Shown: one piece after another, positions 1 through 4,436 of the stretch
Position numbering within the stretch: the stretch's first letter is position 1
How the letters are laid out: each line of letters begins with the position of its first letter
Assembly (NCBI GenBank): GCA_029880025.1
Contig: JAOUPE010000055.1
Span: forward strand, 1 to 8,613
Direction of reading: 5' to 3'
Source: Caldifarciminota bacterium
Lineage (GTDB): Bacteria > Hydrothermota > Tepidihabitantia > Tepidihabitantales > JAOUPE01
DNA: 8,613 bases
Program-made: the position numbers and the translations under genes
The notes under the pieces: model-generated
Seen by the model: the letters and a program-made list of their open reading frames with translations, nothing else
Told to the model about the DNA's origin: nothing
Databases searched by the model: none

Positions 1-1
1 T

Positions 2-121
2 GAGTCTGCTCCCCAGTCTGTCTCCGAGTCTGCCTCCCAGTCTGCTCCTGAGTCTGTTCCCGAGGCTGCTCTGGAGTCTGCTTCCGAGGCTACTCCCGAG
101 TCTGCCTCCGAGGCTACTTAG
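2..121 (+). CDS. C-terminal end of a tetrapeptide-repeat protein (5' end outside window)
   Basis: In the frame starting at 2 the tandem repeat reads as 39 codons of a tetrapeptide pattern [E/Q]-[S/A]-[A/V/T]-[P/S], for example ESAP, QSVS, ESAS, EATP, ending at TAG 119-121. Such acidic Ser/Pro/Ala-rich low-complexity tails occur in surface or linker regions, but no domain is visible and the start is outside the window. Glutamate is encoded only by GAG here, whereas the intact genes nearby favour GAA, which fits repeat expansion rather than ordinary coding drift. One other + frame and two - frames are also open across the repeat, so coding is not proven. The + frame is preferred because the - frame giving a similarly acidic peptide has a stop just upstream and no start codon. 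Function unknown. Confidence 0.4.
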   Translation, partial: ESAPQSVSESASQSAPESVPEAALESASEATPESASEAT

Positions 122-145
122 GAGACCACCCCCTAGACGGTACCC
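2..145. repeat. 12-bp GC-rich tandem repeat (minisatellite-like)
   Basis: Ten consecutive 12-bp units close to GAGTCTGCYYCC run from 2 to 121. Two degenerate units (GAGACCACCCCC and TAGACGGTACCC) follow to 145. Variation is mostly at unit positions 1, 4-5, 7 and 10-12, for example GAG/CAG, TCT/GCT and CCC/TCC. The block is far richer in G+C than the AT-rich DNA right after it. The unit is a multiple of three, so copy-number change would keep a reading frame. The repeat begins at the window edge, so its true length is unknown. Confidence 0.88.
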
Positions 146-241
146 CCTCCCTGAGGAAAATTAAATATAAAATATTAAAAATCAAATATATAGGAGAAAA
201 TTTGGATTGATAGAAGCATTAGTTATAACTAATCTTTTTCT

Positions 242-499
242 ATGTTTGTTTTTACCAAAGAAATGGCTGAACTTTTAGGTAAAATCCGTAAAAAACCAGT
301 CTGTCCCAGAAAGAAGTAGCCGAAAGGATTGGACTATCATTAAAGTCATTTGTTATATTCATTTTTTAGAAAACAGTGAAAAAATCCAGCTTTGGGAACA
401 ATTCTCATGTATTTAAGAGCCGGCAGTACTTTTTGGTCCGAATCCATTAGTCAGTTGAATGGACAAGACTTTAAAATGCCTCTCGATAAGATAATTTGA
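242..499 (+). pseudogene. Decayed XRE-family helix-turn-helix regulator
   Basis: Collinear pieces in three frames together resemble one HTH protein. Codons from ATG 242 give MFVFTKEMAELLGKIRKK up to a run of six A (290-295). Shifting by -1 continues as TSLSQKEVAERIGLSLKSF (295-351), a clear XRE-type HTH with the SQ-EVAERIGLS recognition core, before a stop at 367. A second shift gives YIHFLENSEKIQLWEQF (354-404), and a third gives MYLRAGSTFWSE followed by LNGQDFKM and a stop at 497-499. From memory, intact HTH proteins of some uncultivated bacteria carry YI-x-x-LE, YLRA, WSE and DFKM in this order, which supports a single ancestral gene, but I could not check this. Every break is a net -1. 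A short truncated regulator or sequencing errors are alternatives, though three breaks in about 260 bp make decay most likely. No ribosome binding site is seen. Confidence 0.6.
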
Positions 500-505
500 G
501 GTTTC

Positions 506-530
506 CTATAATTCTATAGCAATTAGAATT
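506..530. promoter_or_regulatory. Overlapping inverted repeats upstream of the hrb promoter
   Basis: Two overlapping symmetries lie here. CTATA (506-510) faces TATAG (515-519), and AATTCTA (510-516) faces TAGAATT (524-530) across a 7-nt loop, followed by three more T. The site ends 13 bp before the -35 box of the hrb promoter. It could be an operator for a redox regulator (AT-rich dyads are typical of Fur/PerR-type sites) or a weak terminator for the pseudogene. The sequence alone does not decide. Confidence 0.3.
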
Positions 531-543
531 TTTATGAAAAAGA

Positions 544-571
544 TTGACACCTTGAATATTTATTGTATGCT
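544..571 (+). promoter_or_regulatory. Sigma70-type promoter for the hrb operon
   Basis: A perfect TTGACA (-35, 544-549) is followed after 16 bp by TATGCT (-10, 566-571; four of six consensus bases). Transcription would begin near 578, leaving a leader of about 118 nt before the hrb start codon. The same architecture (TTGACA, 16 bp, TATNNT) recurs at the mraZ promoter. A 17-codon frame from ATG 534 overlaps it but has no ribosome binding site. Confidence 0.6.
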
Positions 572-594
572 TGATGTGAATAAATAACTGAAAC

Positions 595-605
595 CTAACG
601 GTTAG
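595..605. promoter_or_regulatory. Small palindrome CTAACGGTTAG in the hrb leader
   Basis: CTAAC (595-599) and GTTAG (601-605) form a perfect dyad around G600, about 20 bp downstream of the predicted transcription start. The position suits a repressor operator or a tiny RNA stem. It is short enough to occur by chance. Confidence 0.25.
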
Positions 606-663
606 AAAAGAGTCTAAAATTTTACTGGCAATGATAAGCCGAATAAAGGCAAAAAAAATAAAT

Positions 664-687
664 ATTCGTGAAATTCGCAGCTATTCG
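664..687 (+). repeat. Three ATTCG repeats just upstream of the hrb start codon
   Basis: ATTCG occurs at 664-668, 673-677 and 683-687, spaced 9 and 10 bp; the outer two extend to TATTCGT. The array ends 8 nt before the ATG, where a ribosome binding site would be expected but none is visible. The near-helical spacing suggests a protein site or an RNA element affecting translation, but no known motif is recognised. Confidence 0.3.
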
Positions 688-695
688 TCTTTATA

Positions 696-1406
696 ATGAA
701 CCTGCAGACTTTTACTAAAATCAGTTATGGGCTTTATATCGTTAGCTCGAAAAAAGGTGACAAATTAAATGGTCAAATTGCCAATTGCGGGATGCAAATT
801 ACGGCTGAACCGATTGCCATGGCAATAACGATTAATAAGCAAAACCTTACCCATGAATATATCAAAGACAGTAAAGTCTTTACTATTTCTATCCTGTCGC
901 AAGCAGCAACTTTGAATTTTGTTGGTCAATTTGGCTTTAAATCAGGACGGGCAATCGATAAATTTAAAGATGTTAAATATAAAGTCGGTAACACCGGTGC
1001 ACCGGTTGTCCTGGATAACACAGTCGGCTATATCGAATGCGAACTGACTAATAGTGTGGATGTTGGAACCCACACGATTTTTTTGGGAAAAGCGGTTGCG
1101 GCTGAAATGATTAGCGACGCCGAACCAATGACTTATGATTATTATCACAAAGTAATTAAGGGGAAAACAGCTAAGAATGCACCGACCTATTTTAAAGCTG
1201 AGAAGAAACCGACTCAAGCCGGGAATGATTCGGACAAGAAGAATATGACAAAGTATCGCTGCACAGTTTGTGATTATATCTATGACCCGGAAATTGGTGA
1301 CCCGGATTCAGGTATAAAACCTAATACCCCATTTGATGAACTCCCTGATGACTGGGTATGTCCAGTCTGTGGTGTGGGTAAAGATAAGTTCGAAAAAGTA
1401 GAGTAG
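696..1406 (+). CDS. hrb: High-molecular-weight rubredoxin (flavin reductase-rubredoxin fusion)
   Basis: This 236-residue protein joins an N-terminal FMN-binding flavin reductase-like domain (about 5-160, opening KISYGLYIVSSKKGDKLNG and continuing with NKQNLTHEYI) through a polar linker (about 168-184) to a C-terminal rubredoxin (185-236). The rubredoxin has the full Cys4 iron site: C189 and C192 in YRCTVC, C222 and C225 in WVCPVC. In Moorella thermoacetica the same fusion (Hrb) acts as NADH:FprA oxidoreductase, passing electrons to the flavodiiron protein. Here fprA starts 2 nt after the stop, so the same cytoplasmic partnership is inferred. The rubredoxin domain could also reduce the superoxide reductase encoded two genes on. 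ATG 696 fits the family start, and no upstream in-frame ATG or GTG exists before the stop at 669, but there is no clear Shine-Dalgarno sequence. Length is close to the Moorella protein (about 229 residues). Confidence 0.93.
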   Translation: MNLQTFTKISYGLYIVSSKKGDKLNGQIANCGMQITAEPIAMAITINKQNLTHEYIKDSKVFTISILSQAATLNFVGQFGFKSGRAIDKFKDVKYKVGNTGAPVVLDNTVGYIECELTNSVDVGTHTIFLGKAVAAEMISDAEPMTYDYYHKVIKGKTAKNAPTYFKAEKKPTQAGNDSDKKNMTKYRCTVCDYIYDPEIGDPDSGIKPNTPFDELPDDWVCPVCGVGKDKFEKVE

Positions 1407-1408
1407 AT

Positions 1409-2593
1409 ATGACAATTAGAGAAATAAACAAGGATATTTTTACCGTAGGCGCAATCGACTGGGACCGAAGATTATTCGATGAGCTTATACCACTTCCAGA
1501 CGGCACAAGCTATAACTCTTTTCTGATTAAAGGTAGTGAAAAGACCGCTTTAATCGATACGGTTGACCCAACCAAAGAACCGGAACATATCGATAATCTT
1601 AAGCGATTAGGTATTAAACACATAGACTATTTGGTCTCCCATCATGCTGAACAGGACCACTCAGGTCTAATCCCTAAAGTATTAGAACATTATCCTATGG
1701 CAAAAGTGGTAACTAATGCTAAATGCCGGGATATGCTGGTTGATTTGCTTTTAATTCCTCAGGATAAATTTATAACCATCAACGATGGTGAAACTTTATC
1801 TTTGGGCAATCGAACCCTTGAATTTATCTTTGCACCCTGGGTACATTGGCCCGAGACTCTTCTTACCTATTTAAAAGAAGATAAGATTTTATTTCCTTGT
1901 GACTTTTTTGGTTCACACTTAGCAACCAGTGATATGTATGCTACTCATGAACCAGGGGTTTATGAATCGGCAAAACGTTATTATGCTGAGATCATGATGC
2001 CGTTTCGGAATAATATCAAGAAACATCTGGAAAAATTGAGTAAATACGAAATCAATATGATTGCACCGAGTCATGGTCCAATCTATAATCGACCAGAATT
2101 TATCATCGAAGCCTATAAGGAATGGGTTTCAGATGATGTGAAAAATGAGGTAGTTATACCTTATGTTTCAATGCACGGCAGCACCAGAAAGATGGTTGAT
2201 TATTTTGTTGATGCTTTAATGCAAAGAGATATTAATGTAAAACCATTTAATCTGACCAAGACCGATATTGGAGAACTGGCAATATCATTGGTCGATACCG
2301 CAACAATCGTGATTGGTTCTTCAACGGTTCTGGTTGGTCCACATCCAGCTGCAGTATATGCTACTTATCTGGCTAATGCCTTAAGACCTAAGGTTAGATT
2401 CGCATCAGTCATCGGTTCTTATGGCTGGGGCGGTAAGATGCTGGAGCAGATTACTGGAATGTTAACCAATCTTAAGGTGGAATTGCTGCAACCGGTTGTA
2501 ATTAAAGGATATCCAAGAGCGGATGATTTTAAACAGTTGAATAGATTGGCTGGTGATATCCTTAAAAAGCATAAAGAACATAAACTTTTATAG
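1409..2593 (+). CDS. fprA: Class A flavodiiron protein (oxygen/nitric oxide reductase)
   Basis: This 394-residue protein has the size and layout of a class A flavodiiron protein: a metallo-beta-lactamase-like diiron domain (about 1-245) and a C-terminal flavodoxin domain (about 248-394). Diiron ligands are visible as H79, E81, D83 and neighbouring H84 in HAEQDH, then H146 (WVHW), D165 (PCDFFGSH) and H222 (SHGPIY). The FMN phosphate loop is SMHGSTRKM at about 254-262. The family reduces O2 to water and/or NO to N2O in the cytoplasm without releasing peroxide; sequence cannot tell which substrate dominates. Electrons probably come from Hrb, encoded immediately upstream. There is no rubredoxin or flavin reductase extension, as expected when the donor is a separate protein. 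The start lies 2 nt after the hrb stop with only a weak purine stretch before it, suggesting translational coupling. All key ligands are present. Confidence 0.96.
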   Translation: MTIREINKDIFTVGAIDWDRRLFDELIPLPDGTSYNSFLIKGSEKTALIDTVDPTKEPEHIDNLKRLGIKHIDYLVSHHAEQDHSGLIPKVLEHYPMAKVVTNAKCRDMLVDLLLIPQDKFITINDGETLSLGNRTLEFIFAPWVHWPETLLTYLKEDKILFPCDFFGSHLATSDMYATHEPGVYESAKRYYAEIMMPFRNNIKKHLEKLSKYEINMIAPSHGPIYNRPEFIIEAYKEWVSDDVKNEVVIPYVSMHGSTRKMVDYFVDALMQRDINVKPFNLTKTDIGELAISLVDTATIVIGSSTVLVGPHPAAVYATYLANALRPKVRFASVIGSYGWGGKMLEQITGMLTNLKVELLQPVVIKGYPRADDFKQLNRLAGDILKKHKEHKLL

Positions 2594-2605
2594 AAGGGGG
2601 CGAAA

Positions 2606-3001
2606 ATGAAACAAATTGGAGAACTTTTCCAAACCGCAGATTGGAAAGCAGAAAAGCATGTGCCGGTGATTGAAATGGAGGCAAAAGTAAAAAAAGGTGA
2701 AAACATAAAGATGAGCGTGACGGTTGGCAAACAAATCGCTCATCCGAATACAACCGAACACCATATTGTCTGGCTTGAGGTTCTTTTCTTCCCAGACGGC
2801 GAAAAATTTCCCTATCATCTGGGAAGATTTGAATTTTTGGCGCATGGTGCCTCAACCCAAGGACCTAATACCAGTACTGTCTATACCCATCCAGAAATAA
2901 CCGCAATATTTAAAACCGAAAAATCCGGAACGGTTTATGCCTATTCTTATTGCAATATCCATGGGTTATGGACAGGTTCAATGGATTTAAAAGTAGAATA
3001 A
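2606..3001 (+). CDS. sor: Superoxide reductase, 1Fe neelaredoxin type
   Basis: This 131-residue protein is a class II superoxide reductase, containing only the catalytic domain and lacking the N-terminal desulforedoxin domain of desulfoferrodoxin. It reduces superoxide to hydrogen peroxide at a square-pyramidal Fe(His)4Cys site. Expected ligands are in place: E16-K17-H18 in EKHVPVIE (the loop carrying the Glu and Lys of the active site), H46 and H52 in HPNTTEHH, and C116 and H119 in YCNIHGLW. It has no transport signal and acts in the cytoplasm. Rubredoxins reduce this family in Pyrococcus and Desulfovibrio, so the Hrb rubredoxin domain is a plausible donor here (inference). A strong purine-rich ribosome site (AAGGGGG) sits 5 nt before the ATG, and the gene begins 12 nt after fprA. 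The peroxide it makes could be used by the ferritin encoded next. Confidence 0.94.
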   Translation: MKQIGELFQTADWKAEKHVPVIEMEAKVKKGENIKMSVTVGKQIAHPNTTEHHIVWLEVLFFPDGEKFPYHLGRFEFLAHGASTQGPNTSTVYTHPEITAIFKTEKSGTVYAYSYCNIHGLWTGSMDLKVE

Positions 3002-3016
3002 ATAAAAGGAGGCAAA

Positions 3017-3436
3017 ATGGCATCAAAAGAACTAATGGAAATGCTAAATAAAGCAATCGCCCGAGAACTGCAGGTGGCGATTCAATATATGTGGCAACAC
3101 GTTTTATGGAAAGGGACTAAGGGTTTTGCGGTTAAAGACGAACTGAAGAAGATAGGAATAGCCGAAATGAAACATGCCGAAGCGATTGCCGAAAGACTGT
3201 CTTACCTGGGTGGAATCCCGACCACCAAGCCTGAACCCATCTTTATCGGCAAAGAGTTAAAAGAGATGCTGGAACAGGATAAAAAGGACGAAGAAGGCGC
3301 GATAAAACTATATAAACAGTTAATCGCTACTGCTCGTAAAGAAGACGACGAGACAACTAAGAAGTTGTTCCAAGGAATATTAGAAGACGAAGAAGGACAC
3401 CACGACACATTTACCGGTCTGTTGGAAGAGCTATAA
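3017..3436 (+). CDS. Bacterioferritin-like iron storage protein, short form
   Basis: This 139-residue four-helix ferritin-like protein matches bacterioferritin closely around its iron site. Ferroxidase ligands are E17 (ARELQVAIQY), E50 and H53 (AEMKHAE), E92 or E93, and E125 and H128 (EDEEGHH). M51 in the EMKH motif corresponds to the Met that binds heme in bacterioferritin (E. coli Met52), so heme binding at the subunit interface is possible. The protein is about 20 residues shorter than E. coli Bfr (158) and stops right after helix D, with no room for the short fifth helix that lines the four-fold pores. It probably oxidises and stores ferrous iron, using O2 or peroxide. Being last in the operon suits disposal of peroxide made by the superoxide reductase. 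A near-perfect ribosome site (AAGGAGG, 3006-3012) lies 4 nt before the ATG. A related ferritin-like family is the alternative to Bfr. Confidence 0.85.
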   Translation: MASKELMEMLNKAIARELQVAIQYMWQHVLWKGTKGFAVKDELKKIGIAEMKHAEAIAERLSYLGGIPTTKPEPIFIGKELKEMLEQDKKDEEGAIKLYKQLIATARKEDDETTKKLFQGILEDEEGHHDTFTGLLEEL

Positions 3437-3515
3437 AAAGAATAGAATTAGTGGATAGACTCTAAACCTGGAGGCAGCTCGGCTAAATCCGAATAAATTT
3501 GAAAGTTAGGGTTTA

Positions 3516-3785
3516 TTCCCCACTTTTAACCAGTAAAAACCAAGTTTGACTCCAGAAATAGTATAAAACTACTGTTTCTGGAGTCAAAATATTTAATTAT
3601 TAATAACTTGTTGAAAATTTGTATCTTAAGTTGTTGTTAATTCTAAAGATGATTTTAGAGGGTTAAATTCTTTTCAAATTTTCAATTCAAAAATGGGATA
3701 ATACTATATCTTGCGTGGTTTCAATTAAATAAATACCATATGCAGTGGGGAATTTTGTTAGATTTTATCCATTTCTAGTGGGGAA
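3516..3785. repeat. Three dispersed copies of AGTGGGGAA
   Basis: The 9-mer occurs inverted at 3516-3524 (as TTCCCCACT) and direct at 3744-3752 and 3777-3785. The two direct copies are 33 bp apart, about three helical turns. The inverted copy and the first direct copy share one further base (AGTGGGGAAT). Such G-rich 9-mers are not expected three times in 270 bp of AT-rich DNA. The GTGGGG core resembles the GTGG core of MraZ sites, but the spacing differs from the array at the mraZ start. Regulatory role inferred, protein unknown. Confidence 0.5.
3545..3588 (+). terminator. Large stem-loop, probable terminator of the hrb-ferritin operon
   Basis: TTTGACTCCAGAAA (3545-3558) pairs perfectly with TTTCTGGAGTCAAA (3575-3588). 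Inside, TAGT (3559-3562) can pair with ACTA (3568-3571), leaving a 3-nt CTG bulge and a 5-nt loop. It begins 108 nt after the ferritin stop. No clean T-run follows (AATATTT), so termination efficiency is uncertain; an mRNA 3'-end protecting hairpin is an alternative. Confidence 0.5.
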
Positions 3786-3877
3786 AAGATAAATTTTCAA
3801 GATAAAAACGATTATTCTTAAAACAACAGATTTTTTATTAAATTTAGTAAATTAAGTTCTTTTATTTGCATAACTTA

Positions 3878-3904
3878 AAAATCTTTGTGCGACACAAAAA
3901 TTTT
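3878..3904. promoter_or_regulatory. Inverted repeat abutting the mraZ -35 box
   Basis: TTTGTG (3884-3889), loop CGA, and CACAAA (3893-3898) form a perfect dyad. After one mismatch it extends by five A-T pairs (3878-3882 with 3900-3904). It ends 2 bp before the TTGACA of the mraZ promoter. Position suits an activator or repressor site; a 6+5 bp stem with flanking T residues could instead stop incoming transcription. Confidence 0.4.
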
Positions 3905-3906
3905 CC

Positions 3907-3934
3907 TTGACAACTTCTGAATTTTTGATATTGT
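3907..3934 (+). promoter_or_regulatory. Sigma70-type promoter of mraZ and the dcw cluster
   Basis: TTGACA (3907-3912) is followed after 16 bp by TATTGT (3929-3934; four of six -10 consensus bases). Transcription would start near 3941, giving a leader of about 20 nt with GGAG at 3955-3958 before GTG 3963/3966. The GTG at 3933 overlaps the -10 box, so it could not be in the transcript from this promoter. Confidence 0.62.
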
Positions 3935-3968
3935 GGGTTATTGTGGTGAGAATTGGAGTCAAGTGGTG
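3934..3968 (+). promoter_or_regulatory. Probable MraZ operator: four TGGNN boxes with 10-bp period
   Basis: TGGGT (3934-3938), TGGTG (3944-3948), TGGAG (3954-3958) and TGGTG (3964-3968) are each separated by exactly 5 bp. E. coli MraZ is known to bind direct TGGGN repeats with 5-bp spacers at its own promoter, and mycoplasma MraZ binds GTG-containing boxes at the same 10-bp period. Here the array runs from the end of the -10 box through the predicted transcription start and ribosome site to the GTG start codons, so binding should repress the operon. Only the first box is a strict TGGGN. Confidence 0.68.
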
Positions 3969-4436
3969 ACTGCATTTTTTGGACATTTTTTGTATTCGGT
4001 AGACCATAAAGGCAGGGTTGCCATCCCGAATTGTTTCCGTAAGGCCCTTCCCCAAGAGTCTAATGGCAGACTTGTCCTTAATAAAGGCCATGACAGAACA
4101 ATTATAATCCACCCCCTGTCAGTTTGGAAAAAATTCGTGGGTGGTGCCCTGCCTAAACTTTCGATAAATAAAAGAGAATCAAGAATCCTACGTTGGGGTA
4201 TGGCAGCTAATGCTAATGAAGCGATTATGGATGCCCAGGGCAGGATAAGCATTACAAAAGAGCTTCTGGATTTTGCCGGAATTAGTAACGAAGTGGTGAT
4301 TTTTGGCGGCGGCAGCCATTTTGTGATAGCAAACCCAGAGACCTTTAACAAGTTACAAAAAGAATTTGAGGAAAATCAGGAAAAATACGCCGCCGATTTG
4401 CTCGATGGTCCTGAAATGTTTACTGAAACAGAATGA
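3963..4436 (+). CDS. mraZ: MraZ, transcriptional regulator of the dcw cluster
   Basis: The 157-residue product has the two tandem SpoVT/AbrB-like DNA-binding halves of MraZ, each with its D-x-x-x-R signature: DHKGR near the N-terminus and DAQGR in the middle. Between and after them are family-like stretches such as VAIPNCFRKALP and FGGGSHFVIANPE. MraZ assembles into rings that bind direct repeats at the head of the dcw operon. A longer frame opens at GTG 3933, but that codon sits in the -10 box, lacks a ribosome site and adds a non-conserved leader (GYCGENWSQ). GTG 3963 or, with better spacing (7 nt) from GGAG, GTG 3966 is preferred; both put the conserved FFGHFLYSVDHKGR close to the N-terminus as in the family. 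The stop overlaps the rsmH start as ATGA. Autoregulation through the TGGNN array is inferred. Confidence 0.93.
   Translation: MVTAFFGHFLYSVDHKGRVAIPNCFRKALPQESNGRLVLNKGHDRTIIIHPLSVWKKFVGGALPKLSINKRESRILRWGMAANANEAIMDAQGRISITKELLDFAGISNEVVIFGGGSHFVIANPETFNKLQKEFEENQEKYAADLLDGPEMFTETE

Larger units (their letters stand above)
3437..3906. other. AT-rich intergenic region between the two operons
   Basis: About 470 bp with no supportable gene separate the ferritin stop from the mraZ promoter. Besides the elements listed separately (stem-loop at 3545-3588, three AGTGGGGAA copies, dyad at 3878-3904) there is an inverted repeat TTAAGTT (3852-3858) / AACTTAA (3872-3878). No tRNA cloverleaf or mobile-element end is recognised. 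No further promoter can be called with confidence. Confidence 0.6.

Noticed and set aside
2..145. CRISPR array
   Set aside because: The repeat units are contiguous 12-mers without unique spacers, so it is a simple tandem repeat.
290..296. Possible programmed -1 frameshift at AAAAAAC in the HTH gene
   Set aside because: The zero-frame codons are not in the X-XXY-YYZ phase, the shifted frame ends after 24 codons, and two further breaks follow, so decay is simpler.
534..587. Small 17-codon frame starting MKKIDTLNIY
   Set aside because: It has no ribosome binding site and overlaps the -35 and -10 boxes of the hrb promoter; a frame this short is expected by chance.
692..697. TATAAT perfect -10 consensus overlapping the hrb start codon
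   Set aside because: It overlaps the ATG itself, no -35 is visible at the right distance, and a start from it would lie inside hrb; AT-rich chance match.
942..1217. Antisense open frame inside hrb
   Set aside because: It is opposite the conserved flavin reductase domain and lacks any family features; shadow of the real gene.
2562..2855. Overlapping antisense frames across the superoxide reductase gene
   Set aside because: The + strand gene carries all active-site ligands and a strong ribosome site; the antisense frames show nothing recognisable.
3437..3906. A non-coding RNA, tRNA or insertion-sequence remnant in the long intergenic gap
   Set aside because: No cloverleaf, transposase fragment or terminal inverted repeat with a target duplication could be found by eye; only isolated dyads and the AGTGGGGAA copies stand out.
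3959..4351. Long antisense open frame across mraZ
   Set aside because: It is fully contained opposite a well-supported MraZ gene, shows no recognisable domain and has no promoter or ribosome site.
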